Assembly (NCBI GenBank): GCA_016208105.1
Contig: JACQYS010000020.1
Span: 62,001-126,000 of the forward strand
Source: Desulfovibrio sp.
GTDB lineage: Bacteria > Desulfobacterota > Desulfovibrionia > Desulfovibrionales > Desulfovibrionaceae
Direction of reading: 5' to 3'
DNA: 64,000 nt
The translations under genes and the position numbers were made by a program. Below are positions 1 through 9,358 of this stretch, piece after piece (position 1 is the stretch's first letter; the number at the start of each line of letters is the position of its first letter). The notes under the pieces were generated by a model. It had not been told where the DNA came from, searched no databases, and saw nothing but the letters and a program-made list of their open reading frames with translations.

Positions 1-695
1 TTCTCACCTCCGGGGTGGGTGTGTTCATAGAGAGGGTGGCCTACCGGCCACTCAGGCTCAAAGGCGCCAACAGGCTCTACGTGGTCATCACCGCGCTCAT
101 GATGGGCATCATCCTGGAATACGGGAACCTTTCCATCCTTGGGGCCAACAGGCTCTCGTTCCCCACGCTCACCCCCCGCATGATCTTCGAGCCTTTCGGC
201 GCCAGGATAACCATCACCGAACTTTCGACCATCATCACCAGCTTCGCGGTCTTCGCGCTCCTGCAGTGGATCGTCACCAAGACCAAGCTGGGCATGGCCA
301 TGCGCGCGGTGTCCTACGACAAGTTCGCGGTCCCGCTCATGGGCATCCCCCTGGACGCGGTCATCGTGTTCACGTTCTTTCTGGGTTCGTCCATGGCCGG
401 TCTGGCTGGCCTTCTCTACGCCATGAACTTCCCGGTGCTCGACCCCTTCATGGGAGCCATGGTGGGCTGGAAGGCCTTCGTGGCCGCGGTTGTGGGCGGC
501 ATCGGCGACATCCGGGGCGCATTCGTGGGCGGCTTCCTCATGGCCTTTCTTGAAGTGGCAGTGGTGGCCGCCAGCGACTACATCCCCTTCATCAAGCCTG
601 AAATGCGCGACCTCGTCTCCTTCTCGGTGCTCCTTGTCATCCTGACGTTCAAGCCGACCGGCATTTTCGGCAAACCCAAAACCACCAAGATTTAG
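1..695 (+). CDS. livH: LivH-type branched-chain amino acid ABC transporter permease (5' truncated)
   Basis: Inner-membrane permease subunit of a Liv-type ABC importer for branched-chain amino acids. The frame is open from the first bases of the window, and the conserved ER-AYRPLR segment, which lies inside LivH rather than at its N-terminus, appears at about position 27. The true start is therefore upstream of the window, and the GTG at 15 should not be taken as the start. Several hydrophobic helices follow, together with the GGIGDIRGAFVGG-type loop typical of the family. It is followed after 2 nt by livM in an apparent operon livHMGF; the binding protein LivK is not in view here. Confidence 0.92.
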   Translation, partial: LTSGVGVFIERVAYRPLRLKGANRLYVVITALMMGIILEYGNLSILGANRLSFPTLTPRMIFEPFGARITITELSTIITSFAVFALLQWIVTKTKLGMAMRAVSYDKFAVPLMGIPLDAVIVFTFFLGSSMAGLAGLLYAMNFPVLDPFMGAMVGWKAFVAAVVGGIGDIRGAFVGGFLMAFLEVAVVAASDYIPFIKPEMRDLVSFSVLLVILTFKPTGIFGKPKTTKI

Positions 696-697
696 CC

Positions 698-1714
698 ATG
701 GGCAACCGCATAACCGTACCCACGGCGCTCGGCGCCCTGCTTATTCTCATGATGGCCATGGCCCAGGTGGGGGCGCTCTCCCAGTACATGCTCACCTTCT
801 TGTGCAGCATGGGCATCTACATCATCTTGTCCGCCAGCCTGAACCTGGTGAACGGCTACATGGGAGAATTCTCCTGCGGCCACGCCGGATTCATGGCCGT
901 GGGAGCCTACGCCTCCTCCATTGTCGGGGTGTTCCTCTTCGTGCCGGACCCGGTGTTCGGCCAGCCCTGGCTGCCCATGTCGCTTACGCCCTTCGCCTTC
1001 CCGCTCATCCTGGCCGTGGGCTTCGTCACCGCCGCCCTGGCCGGGCTCGTGGTGGCCATCCCCTCGTTCAAGACCCGGGGCGACTATCTGGCTGTCATCA
1101 CCCTGGCCGCCGGCTACATCGTGAAAAGCGCCATCGAGAACATCGAGGCCGTTGGCGGCCCCAGGGGATTCATGGGCATGGGCAAGATCGTCCAGGGCAT
1201 GGAGAGTCTGGCCGGAATTCCCTGGATGCTCGTCTGGATCTTCCTTGGGGTGACCTTCACCATCTGGATACTGCGCCGCTTCGTGTACTCCACCTACGGC
1301 AAGGGCGTCATGGCCATCCACCAGGACGAGGTGGCCGCCGAGATCATGAGTGTTGACACCAACAAGATGAAGCTCATCGCCTTCATGCTCTCCTCTGGCC
1401 TGGCCGGTCTGGCCGGAGGGCTCTACGCCTACCTGATCAGCTTCGTGAACCCGGCCTCCTTCACCATCCTGCGCTCCACCGAGTGTCTGGTCATGGTGTA
1501 TCTGGGAGGCATGGGCTCGCTCACCGGCTCGGTGCTCGCGGCCATCGTGTTCGCCATCATGCTGGAGTTCTTGAAACCACTTGAGCAGCTCAAGTGGGTG
1601 GCCATCCCGCTGCTCCTTATTCTTCTTATGCAGTTCAGGCCCGAGGGAATCATGGGCAACCGCGAGCTTTCGGACATTTTCCCCAAACTCAAGCGCTTCT
1701 ACAGGTTCAAATAG
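698..1714 (+). CDS. livM: LivM-type branched-chain amino acid ABC transporter permease
   Basis: Second inner-membrane permease of the Liv importer, 338 aa, with many hydrophobic segments spread over its length. The family hallmarks are visible: NLVNGYMGEFSCGHAGFMAVGAY near residues 50-70, the FKTRGDYLAVITLA segment near 125-140, and a C-terminal GGMGSLTGSV motif near 270. ATG at 698 lies 2 nt after the livH stop, and livG starts 2 nt after the livM stop, so translation is probably coupled. The C-terminal cytoplasmic tail ends in basic residues (KLKRFYRFK). Confidence 0.93.
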   Translation: MGNRITVPTALGALLILMMAMAQVGALSQYMLTFLCSMGIYIILSASLNLVNGYMGEFSCGHAGFMAVGAYASSIVGVFLFVPDPVFGQPWLPMSLTPFAFPLILAVGFVTAALAGLVVAIPSFKTRGDYLAVITLAAGYIVKSAIENIEAVGGPRGFMGMGKIVQGMESLAGIPWMLVWIFLGVTFTIWILRRFVYSTYGKGVMAIHQDEVAAEIMSVDTNKMKLIAFMLSSGLAGLAGGLYAYLISFVNPASFTILRSTECLVMVYLGGMGSLTGSVLAAIVFAIMLEFLKPLEQLKWVAIPLLLILLMQFRPEGIMGNRELSDIFPKLKRFYRFK

Positions 1715-1716
1715 CC

Positions 1717-2484
1717 ATGGCCCTGCTCGAAATAAAAGATCTCACCCAGCGCTTCGGCGGGCTCATCGCGGTCAACGACTTCGAGGTCGCCCTGGAAGGC
1801 CGGGAGCTGAATGCCCTCATCGGCCCCAACGGCGCGGGCAAGACCACCGTGTTCAACCTGGTGAGCGGCTTCTACCAGCCCACTTCCGGGTCCATCACCA
1901 TAAACGGGGTGAACACCAAGGGCATGAAGCCCCACCAGGTGACGGCATTGGGCGTGGCCCGGACCTTCCAGAACATCCGCCTCTGGAACGACATGACCGT
2001 GCTCGACAACATCCGCGTCAGTCAGCACTACCGGCTGGGATACTCCCTGGCGGATTCGCTCCTGCGCACGCGCCGCTACGCGGACCGCGAGGCGGCCATC
2101 GAACGCACGGCCATGGAGCTTCTGGAATTCATGGGCATGAAGGAGCTGGCGGGCGAATTCCCGCCCAACCTCTCCTACGGCATCCAGCGCAAGGTGGAGA
2201 TAGCCAGGGCGCTCTCCACCAAGCCCAAGCTTCTGCTCCTGGACGAGCCCGCCGCGGGCCTGCCTTCCACGGACGTGGTGGAACTCATCAAGCTCATCGG
2301 GTGGATCCACAAGGAATTCGATCTGGCCATCTGGATGATCGAACACCAGATGACCGTGGTCATGAGCCTGTGCCAGTGGATCAAGGTCATCGATTTCGGA
2401 GCCACCATCGCCGAAGGCAACCCCGAGGACATCCGCAACAATCCCACGGTCATCAAGGCCTACCTGGGAGACGAGGCCATCTGA
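1717..2484 (+). CDS. livG: LivG-type ABC transporter ATP-binding protein
   Basis: ATPase subunit of the Liv importer, 255 aa. I start it at ATG 1717, directly after the livM stop; the frame is open farther upstream but that part overlaps livM. Walker A GPNGAGKTT lies near residues 37-45, the signature-like LSYGIQRKVEIARAL near 155-170 and Walker B LLLLDEPAAGL near 175. The signature is the LSYG form common in LivG rather than LSGG. The C-terminal extension ending in KAYLGDEAI is typical of LivG. The stop overlaps the livF start by one base. Confidence 0.93.
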   Translation: MALLEIKDLTQRFGGLIAVNDFEVALEGRELNALIGPNGAGKTTVFNLVSGFYQPTSGSITINGVNTKGMKPHQVTALGVARTFQNIRLWNDMTVLDNIRVSQHYRLGYSLADSLLRTRRYADREAAIERTAMELLEFMGMKELAGEFPPNLSYGIQRKVEIARALSTKPKLLLLDEPAAGLPSTDVVELIKLIGWIHKEFDLAIWMIEHQMTVVMSLCQWIKVIDFGATIAEGNPEDIRNNPTVIKAYLGDEAI

Positions 2485-3206
2485 TGCTCACCGTCACCAA
2501 TCTCAAGGTCAAATACGGCAATATCGAGGCGCTGCACGGGGTGAGCTTCACCGTGCAGAAGGGCGAAATCGTCACCCTCATCGGAGCCAACGGCGCTGGC
2601 AAGACCACCACCCTTCTCTCCATCGCCCGCCTGGGACCGCCAGAGGGACCGAAGGTGATCGAAGGCGACATCACCCTAAATGGCGAAAGCCTGCTCCCGG
2701 TTCCGCCGCACCAGGTGGTGGCCGACCTGCACATGGCTCTGGTTCCCGAAGGCCGCCACATCTTCGGCAACCTCTCGGTGATGGACAACCTCACCCTGGC
2801 CACCTACGCCCGCAAGGACAAGGACCGCCTGGATAAGGACCGGGACTTCGTGTTCGAGCTGTTTCCAAGGCTCAGCGAACGCCGCAAGCAACGGGCCGAA
2901 TCCCTTTCCGGCGGCGAACAGCAGATGCTGGCCGTTGGCCGGGCGCTCATGTCCGCTGCGGATTTCATTATGCTGGACGAGCCCAGCATGGGCCTGGCCC
3001 CGCTCTTGATGTACGACATGTTCCGCACCCTGAAGAAACTCAACCAGCAGGGCATGACCATCCTGCTCGTGGAACAGAACGCCCGCCTGGCCCTGGACTT
3101 CGCCCACAGAGGTTACGTTCTGGATACCGGGCGCATTGTGGCCGAAGGGTCCTGCGACGAACTGCGGGACAACCCCGAGGTGAAGAAGGCGTATCTCGGC
3201 GGTTAG
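2484..3206 (+). CDS. livF: LivF-type ABC transporter ATP-binding protein
   Basis: Second ATPase of the Liv importer, 240 aa, starting at ATG 2484 overlapping the livG stop (TGATG). Walker A GANGAGKTT is near residues 36-44, the signature LSGGEQQMLAVGRAL near 143-157 and the LDEPSMGLAP Walker B near 165. The sequence ends in KKAYLGG, a LivF-type C-terminus. A long in-frame upstream extension exists but lies wholly inside livM and livG and is not used. It is the last gene of the livHMGF run. Confidence 0.93.
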   Translation: MLTVTNLKVKYGNIEALHGVSFTVQKGEIVTLIGANGAGKTTTLLSIARLGPPEGPKVIEGDITLNGESLLPVPPHQVVADLHMALVPEGRHIFGNLSVMDNLTLATYARKDKDRLDKDRDFVFELFPRLSERRKQRAESLSGGEQQMLAVGRALMSAADFIMLDEPSMGLAPLLMYDMFRTLKKLNQQGMTILLVEQNARLALDFAHRGYVLDTGRIVAEGSCDELRDNPEVKKAYLGG

Positions 3207-3282
3207 GAAACTTCGGTTCGGGTTCTCCGGATGAACGTGTCCCGGACAGACACGTCGAAACGGCTGCGCTCCAAGGCAAGAC

Positions 3283-3861
3283 ATGACACAGGACCAGTCA
3301 CCGCTCGAAGCCATGACTCCATTCGCCCCGCTAGGCCGCATAACCGACGAGCAGTGCGTCAGCCTGATCGGCATCGCCGGGGCAGGAAAGTCCACCCTGG
3401 GCAAGGCCCTGGCCGAGCGGCTGGGTTGGGCCCACCTGGATACCGACCGCCTGATCGAGGCCACCTGGGGCCAACCCCTACAGATGATCATGGACCAGCA
3501 GGGCCTCAAGAGCTTTCTCTCCATGGAAGAGGCCGTGGTGTCCATTCTCGGGGTCAAACGCACGGTCATCTCCACGGGCGGCAGCGTGGTGTACAGCCGC
3601 AAGGCTGTTGAGCGCCTGAAATCACTCGGCCCGGTGATCCACCTTCGCATCGAACTCGACACCTTCCTGGACCGCGTCAAGGACGCCTCGGGCCGGGCCT
3701 TCGTGCGCCCGGACGGGCGGAGCCTGGCCGACGTGTACGCCGAACGGGAGCCCTTGTACCTTGAGGCGTGCGATTTTCACGTGTGCACGGATGCGACCGG
3801 GCTTGACGAGTGCGTGAACGAATGCGCCGACAAGCTCGCGGAGATTTTGACGAAAGGATGA
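3283..3861 (+). CDS. Shikimate kinase-like P-loop kinase
   Basis: Probable shikimate kinase (AroK/AroL family), which phosphorylates shikimate at the 3-OH with ATP in chorismate biosynthesis. It is 192 aa, a little longer than the usual ~175 because of a 20-residue N-terminal lead. Walker A GIAGAGKST is at residues 30-38, the substrate-binding DTD at 53-55, STGGS at 97-101, and a lid-like RPDGRSLADVYAERE near 145-160. ATG 3313 is an alternative start. The stop is followed within 2 nt by a composite repeat. A different small-molecule kinase of the same fold cannot be excluded. Confidence 0.75.
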   Translation: MTQDQSPLEAMTPFAPLGRITDEQCVSLIGIAGAGKSTLGKALAERLGWAHLDTDRLIEATWGQPLQMIMDQQGLKSFLSMEEAVVSILGVKRTVISTGGSVVYSRKAVERLKSLGPVIHLRIELDTFLDRVKDASGRAFVRPDGRSLADVYAEREPLYLEACDFHVCTDATGLDECVNECADKLAEILTKG

Positions 3862-3863
3862 CC

Positions 3864-4077
3864 GGGGCTTTGCCCCGAACCCCACCGGGGGGAAAGCCTC
3901 CCCCCGGACCCCGGCAATGGCTTCGTCCCCCTCGGTGTCTGGCCGTTGCAGCGCGAAGCCATACGGGTGTCCAGAGGGCTGCACAATTTCGCAGGAAAGC
4001 GAAATTGGACGCTGCGAAGCAGCGCCCGCAGGGCGAGGGCCAGGATGGCCCGAGTCAACCCTTTGGCCGCCGGAGGC
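3864..4077 (+). repeat. Composite intergenic repeat, copy A (divergent core)
   Basis: Begins with the hairpin GGGGCTTTGCCCC (3864-3876), then a GGGGGGAAAGCCTCCCCCC hairpin, a longer and divergent middle, and ends with CCTTTGGCCGCCGGAGGC at about 4060-4077. The middle contains two smaller perfect hairpins: CAATTTCGC/GCGAAATTG with a 6-nt loop near 3983-4006, and CGCTGC/GCAGCG near 4010-4024. The two outer ends match copies B and D. It begins 2 nt after the stop of the shikimate kinase gene. Confidence 0.75.
4072..4076 (+). promoter_or_regulatory. Ribosome binding site formed by the end of repeat copy A
   Basis: GGAGG lies 10 nt upstream of ATG 4087. These bases belong to the conserved CCGCCGGAGGC terminus of the composite repeat, so the repeat appears to supply the Shine-Dalgarno sequence of the next gene. 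This site decides the start at 4087 over the in-frame ATG at 3946 inside the repeat. Confidence 0.6.
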
Positions 4078-4086
4078 CTCCCCCCT

Positions 4087-5823
4087 ATGAACCTTCTCGC
4101 TCTCGTCCTGATGCTCCTTCTTGCCCCTGTGGCCTCCTTCGCAGCCTCCCCGGATGCGGCCACGCTCCTCAAGAAACAGCTCCCTCCCCTCATCAAGAAG
4201 CAAATGGCCCTTAATATGGTCAAGGGCCTGTCCATTGCCGTGGTCTCGGATCAGCGCGTGGTCTGGTCCCAGGGATTCGGCTTTGCCGACGAAGCTGCCA
4301 AGATCCCGGCCACGCCGGATACTGTCTACCGGGTGGGCTCCATCTCCAAGGTCGTCACGTCCATGCGCGTCTTGCAACTGGCCGATGCCGGTCTGGTGGA
4401 CATCGACGCGGACGTGCGCCGCTATGTGCCGGAATTCTCCATCCACAATAGATTCGCGCTTTCCCCGGTCATCACCCCGCGCATGCTCATGAGCCACCAT
4501 TCCGGCCTGCCCACTGACGTGGTGGCCGGCATGTGGTCCGAAAACCCAGCGAGCTTGGCCGAATACGTGCCGGCCATGGCCCGCGAATCCATGGCCAGCC
4601 CCCCGGCCACCCAGTGGCGGTATTCCAACATGGCGTTCAGCCTGCTCGGGCGCATGATCGAAAAAGTGGATGGCGTGGCCTTCAACGATTCCATGCGACG
4701 CGGACTCTTGCAGCCCCTTGGCATGACCGATTCCAGTTACGTGATGACCAATGATCTGCTCCCACGCTATGCCAAGGGGTATCGCGGCGGCAGTGAGGCC
4801 CCGCGTCCCACCCTGCGGGACCAGCCGACCGGCTCCCTCTTTTCCACCGTAACCGACCTGGGACGTCTGATGAGCTCGGTGTTCGCAGACGGACGCGGAA
4901 TCATCTCCCGCGACGCGCTTACCGAAATGCGCCGGGCGCAATACCCTGGCCTGCCCCTGGATTTCGGCCATGTTATGGGTCTTGGCTGGATGCTCTCCGG
5001 CATGACCATGGCCGACGGCCGCTCCCTTGCCTGGCACGGCGGGGCGGCAATCCCCTTCCAGGCCTTCCTGGCCATTGACCCGGAAGCCAAGCTGGGGGTG
5101 GTCATCCTGACCAATTCCGAAGAAGCGTCCCGCTTTATTTCCACGGTTGCGGCCAAGGCCTTGGAAATCTCTCTGGAGGCCCAAACCGGGCGCAGGCCGC
5201 CGCTCCCGGCCAGGAGCAAAAAGCCGGTTCCAGTGGCTCTCCCCCGGGATGAACTTGTCCGTTATATCGGCGACTATGCCACCTTCGGAGCCCAGCTCGG
5301 GTCCGTGTGGCTGGACGGCGGGGAACTCAAGATATGGCTGTGGGACCGCAAGGTGGATCTTGTTCCAATAGCACGCTCTCGGTTTTTGCCCAAGCAGGAA
5401 GTCTTTTTCGGGCTGGCCACACGGGCCATGCCGGATTTGTCCTTTGAATTCGTAGCGGCCGAAGGTCGGGAAGCGCTCGTGCTGCACGGACACGCCATGC
5501 CTTACCCTTTCGAAAGAATCGTCCATCGGCCGGTCCCCGAAGCATGGGAAGGCCGGATCGGGAAATACGCCACGGACCAGCCCGGCGAGGGCATCTGCTA
5601 CAAAGGTCTGGAACTTACAAAGAAGGATGGTCTCCTGGTGGCCAAGATCGCCGTTTCCTCAGGCGTGGCAGGTACGCCGACCGCCCAGGCCGAGTTTCCC
5701 CTGGTACCGGTTTCGGACCACGAGGCCGTCATCGGCGGTATAGGCACTGGAACGGGAGCTGTCGTACGGGCGGAAGGCGGCGGATTGTACCACTCCGGCT
5801 ACGATTTCCGGCGGATTCAATAG
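4087..5823 (+). CDS. Secreted serine hydrolase, beta-lactamase / class C PBP family
   Basis: Penicillin-binding-protein-like serine hydrolase of 578 aa, probably periplasmic. It starts at ATG 4087, giving a clean signal peptide (hydrophobic residues 2-18, ending ASFAA). Catalytic motifs are SISK (Ser85, Lys88), YSN (179-181) and HGG (317-319), the arrangement of class C beta-lactamases and EstB-type esterases. The catalytic domain covers about 25-390; the remaining ~190 residues form a C-terminal extension common in this family. Substrate cannot be read from sequence: peptidase, esterase and lactamase are all possible. It stands alone between repeat copy A and a broken kinase gene. Confidence 0.82.
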   Translation: MNLLALVLMLLLAPVASFAASPDAATLLKKQLPPLIKKQMALNMVKGLSIAVVSDQRVVWSQGFGFADEAAKIPATPDTVYRVGSISKVVTSMRVLQLADAGLVDIDADVRRYVPEFSIHNRFALSPVITPRMLMSHHSGLPTDVVAGMWSENPASLAEYVPAMARESMASPPATQWRYSNMAFSLLGRMIEKVDGVAFNDSMRRGLLQPLGMTDSSYVMTNDLLPRYAKGYRGGSEAPRPTLRDQPTGSLFSTVTDLGRLMSSVFADGRGIISRDALTEMRRAQYPGLPLDFGHVMGLGWMLSGMTMADGRSLAWHGGAAIPFQAFLAIDPEAKLGVVILTNSEEASRFISTVAAKALEISLEAQTGRRPPLPARSKKPVPVALPRDELVRYIGDYATFGAQLGSVWLDGGELKIWLWDRKVDLVPIARSRFLPKQEVFFGLATRAMPDLSFEFVAAEGREALVLHGHAMPYPFERIVHRPVPEAWEGRIGKYATDQPGEGICYKGLELTKKDGLLVAKIAVSSGVAGTPTAQAEFPLVPVSDHEAVIGGIGTGTGAVVRAEGGGLYHSGYDFRRIQ

Positions 5824-6100
5824 CAGGCGAGTGTCACCGCATTTTTCCTGAGGCTGTCGGTGCTTCTCCCAAACGCTGGACATTTCTCCTGGATAAGGGT
5901 TTATTGATGCGAATACGGGTTCATATGCGGTGAGGCTTTACTTTTTAGGCGGAGACATCGGGTCTGCTCGAGTAGTTCACTACCTATTGTCGGTGATGGC
6001 GCTATGCCAATGCATTTGACTGACACCTCGTGCGGACCTTCCCTGTGCGGCACCATTTCTTGCTTCTTCGTGAACGGGAAATGAGGGGAGAGCTAACTCC

Positions 6101-8321
6101 ATGCCAGCACCCTTCTCCTGGTCCATCCGCAAAAGCCTGACCGTCATCGTGCTTCTGGCCACATTGCCGGCCATGGCCATTATTGCCATAACCGGTTTGG
6201 AGAGCAAAAAGCACGCTGAGCAGGTTGCCCGTGAAAAGACATTGAGCTTGGTTCGAAGCCTCGCCGTCATGCAGGTGAATGTTGCCAACGAAGCTCAGGC
6301 CCTTTTGAACGCCTTAGCACGCACTCCAGCGGTAAAAAATTTAGACGCACAATCCTGCAACGCCCTATTCTCTGAGCTACATAAGGGGCGATACAACTTC
6401 ATAAACCTTCTACTTGCAAAACCTGACGGCTCTGTAATAGCGTCTGGCATCCCACAGTGGTCTGATTATTAGCAGAGGAGTATTTGAACCAGTTCAGGTT
6501 TACATATACCCTGTACTAGGCACTGACAACAACATTGAAAGCGCTCTTGCACTTGCTTTATCTCCAAATAAACTCAGCGATCTCCTCACCCATTATGCAC
6601 TTCCGGAAGGTTCCAGAGTTACATTTGTCGACTCTACAGGCATCCGCATGTTTGCTTATCCTGAACACGAAATGTTCCCTATTGGAAAACCCTCTCACAA
6701 ACAAAACTGGGAGATCATAAACAATCTCCCTGAGGATGAAGGGACGTTCTCCGGCATCAACCTCAGCAATGAAAAGGTTCTGTTCGCCTATTCCCGCCTG
6801 AGACTCACACCATCCTCCCCGCCATACATGACCATTACGGCCTCAATCCCTGAAGTGAGCGTATTCAGAGAAGCCAAAACTCTCCTTCTGCGGAACGTGG
6901 TTTTGCTCGCGCTGACAGCTGCCATGGCGCTCATCATCACCTGGCTTATCGGAAACGCGGCGATTCTGCGCGGCTTGAGCGGGCTCATGTCTGCCACCTC
7001 CCGGCTTGGAGCCGGAGATCTGACAGCTCGGGCAGACACCAGGCAAGGGAGCAGTGAATTTCGAACCCTGGCCGTCACTTTCAACGAAATGGCATTGGCA
7101 CTGGAAACAAGGCAGGACGAGCTAAGAGAATCGGCGGACACCATCAACGCCATGCGCATCATGCTCAACAACATCCTGGAATCCATGCCTTCCGCCATCA
7201 TAGGGTTGGACAAGGACGATCTGGTCACCCACTGGAACAGCGGAGCGGAAAAGCTCAGTGGCAAACCAAGAGAGGCTGCGCTGGGCAAGCACCTGGAGGC
7301 GGTCTTTCCGTGGCTGTCAGGCCAGGTGCGCACCCAGAAGCGAGCCCGCAACGCGCCTCCCTTGGCGCTGGAAAAGCTCCGTTTCCCCGGGGGGAGCGAC
7401 ATCCAGTACGTGGACGTACTGGCTTATCCTCTGACGTCCAACGGGGTGGAAGGCGCGGTGGTCCGCATCGACGATGTCACCCGCCGGGTTCAGTTGGAAG
7501 AGATGATGGTGCAGAGCGAAAAAATGTCCACTGTGGGCAGCCTGGCCGCCGGCATGGCCCACGACATAAACAACCCCCTGGCCGGGATTCTCCAGTCGGT
7601 CCAGAACATCCAACGCCGGGTATCGCCAGACCTTTCACCCAACATCAAGGCGGCAGAAGCCGCAGGCTGTGACATCAACACCATCAGGACGTATCTTGAT
7701 TCGAGGGAAATCCTGTCATTCCTCTCGGCTATCAAGGAATCAGGCGAGCGGGCCAGCACTATCGTCAAGAACATGCTGGGCTTTATTAGGAGAAGCTCCT
7801 CCGACCATATCCCATACTCTCTGGCGGAACTTGTGGACCGCACCGTGACCATTGCGGCTACTGATTACGACCTGAAAAAGCAATACGATTTCCGGGGCAT
7901 CGAGATCGTCCGGGAGTATCAGCCGGACATGCCCAAAGTTCTGTGCTCCCCTTCGGAAGTGGAACAAGTTGTCTACAACTTGCTGACCAACGCTGCCCAA
8001 GCAATGAGTGCTCCCCCGGGGACCGGCAGACCGCCAAAGCTAATCCTCCGAGTTCATCAGAACGAACTCTGCAGCGTGATCGAAGTGGAGGACAACGGAC
8101 CGGGTATGAGTGATGACGTGCGCAAGCGGGTGTTCGAACCCATGTTCAGCACCAAGGCTCCCGGTGAAGGAACTGGGCTTGGCCTCGCCGTGGCCTATTT
8201 CATCGTGGTCAACTCGTATAAAGGTGAGATACTCGTGGAGTCGGAGCCGGGACGAGGCACGCGGTTCATCGTGCGCTTCCCCACAAAGCCTCAGTCCCCA
8301 TCGGAAGAACCGACCACCTGA
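6101..8321 (+). pseudogene. Sensor histidine kinase gene interrupted in its periplasmic sensor domain
   Basis: Two reading frames together make one membrane sensor kinase. The first (6101-6472) encodes an N-terminal membrane helix and the first half of a Cache-like periplasmic domain, ending at TAG 6470-6472. The second frame is open from before 6471 and reads a matching second half (ISRGVFEPV, then YPVLGTDNN), a second membrane helix, HAMP, PAS, HisKA with GMAHDINNPL and HATPase with NLLTNAAQAM, VEDNGPGMSDD and GTGLGLAVAY. The join needs a +1 shift. Cache kinases normally have about 20 more residues between these halves, so a small deletion with frameshift is likely. The kinase half could still be made from an internal start near 6648. 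Sequencing error is an alternative. Confidence 0.7.
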
Positions 8322-9229
8322 CCGGCCCGCACCTTCGACCGCGCATAAAAAAACTCCCGTGCCGCGTCCATGAAGGCCTCAGCCGCTGGCGAGAGCCATC
8401 GCTCGTCATGGCGCACGAGAGACACCGGCGCCAGAAGCGGTCCACCCGCCCATTCCAGCAGGGCCAAGCGCCCCTGCCGGACCTCCTCTTCCACCATGAA
8501 CTCAGGCACCACCGAAAGACCGAGCCCCGCCATCACGCAGTGTATGACGATCCCCACGCTGTTGCATTCCACCAAGCCGGACAGGGATACCCCGGCCTCG
8601 AGAAGCGCTTCCTCAATAAGCGGGCGGGCGCTCCAGACGTACCGGGTAAGAAACAAGGTCATGCCCTTAAGATCCGCTGGCCGCACCGTGTGGCATCCGG
8701 ACAGCTCCGAGCCCGGCGGAGCGATAACGGCCAGCCTTTCCCTGCAAAGGATCTCGACGCTTAAGTGCGGAGCCGCGAAAAGCTCGCCTATGAGAAGGGC
8801 CACATCGGTGCCTCTCTGCTTCAGATCGTGGGCCAGTTCCTGGCGCAAAGCCCGCCCCAGCGTGAGGCGGGTGTCCGGGAACTGCTCGCGAAACCTGGCC
8901 AGCATCCAGGGCAGGCACAATATTCCCAGGCTCTCGGAAACCCGCACGGACAGTTCTCCAGCCCCTTCGCCACCTTGAGAGAGAATCCTGCGCGTCTCCG
9001 CTTCCAGGTCAACCAGCCGCCGGGCATGGTGCAAGAGCCTCTGCCCGAATTCGGTGATCAAGATGGTGCGCCCCACCCGGTCGAACACGGGGGTGCCCAG
9101 TTCGGCCTCCAGAGCCTGAATCTGGGCGGTCACTGTGGATGGCGCATAGTGGAGGCTCTCGGCGGCCTTGCGAAAGGAGTTCCCTGCCACAACGGCCAAG
9201 AACGTTTTCAAGAGGTGGAGGTCCAGCAT
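8291..9229 (-). CDS. LysR-family transcriptional regulator
   Basis: DNA-binding regulator of 312 aa. The start is ATG at 9229, because the LysR N-terminus reads MLDLHLLKTFLAVV and the helix-turn-helix (FRKAAESLHYAPSTVTAQIQ) follows at once near residues 17-37; an upstream in-frame extension is not part of the family. Residues ~90-300 form the effector-binding domain. It is divergent from the AhpD-like gene across a 129-nt spacer, the usual arrangement of LysR proteins with their targets. Its 3' end overlaps the 3' end of the broken sensor kinase gene by 31 nt. The effector is unknown. Confidence 0.9.
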   Translation of the reverse strand: MLDLHLLKTFLAVVAGNSFRKAAESLHYAPSTVTAQIQALEAELGTPVFDRVGRTILITEFGQRLLHHARRLVDLEAETRRILSQGGEGAGELSVRVSESLGILCLPWMLARFREQFPDTRLTLGRALRQELAHDLKQRGTDVALLIGELFAAPHLSVEILCRERLAVIAPPGSELSGCHTVRPADLKGMTLFLTRYVWSARPLIEEALLEAGVSLSGLVECNSVGIVIHCVMAGLGLSVVPEFMVEEEVRQGRLALLEWAGGPLLAPVSLVRHDERWLSPAAEAFMDAAREFFYARSKVRAGQVVGSSDGD

Positions 9230-9358
9230 TGTTCGATTTTCCTGAATAGATGGTTCACGATTATTCGCTTGTTTCAACCTGTGCCAGAAGATAGATGCGT
9301 ACTCAAGCTCAGGCACAACCATAATTCATTCGGTTTTATTGAACGATTGGAGGCAGCC
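9230..9358. promoter_or_regulatory. Divergent intergenic region between lysR-type gene and ahpD-like gene
   Basis: 129-nt AT-richer spacer between two divergent starts. It holds an inverted repeat TGTGCC (9280-9285) / GGCACA (9312-9317). By position it is the likely operator and double promoter, but no -35/-10 pair is clear enough to mark. Confidence 0.4.

Noticed and set aside
3946-4086. Serine hydrolase starting at ATG 3946
   Set aside because: This segment is repeat sequence; starting at 4087 gives a proper signal peptide and a Shine-Dalgarno sequence.
3622-5526. 634-codon open frame on the minus strand
   Set aside because: It runs antisense across the shikimate kinase end and the serine hydrolase. 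Its product is rich in Gly, His, Arg and Pro, the composition of a GC-rich shadow frame, and shows no domain.
6460-6485. Programmed +1 frameshift in the sensor kinase gene
   Set aside because: No slippery codon or stimulatory structure is evident, and a piece of the Cache domain seems to be missing, so mutation fits better.
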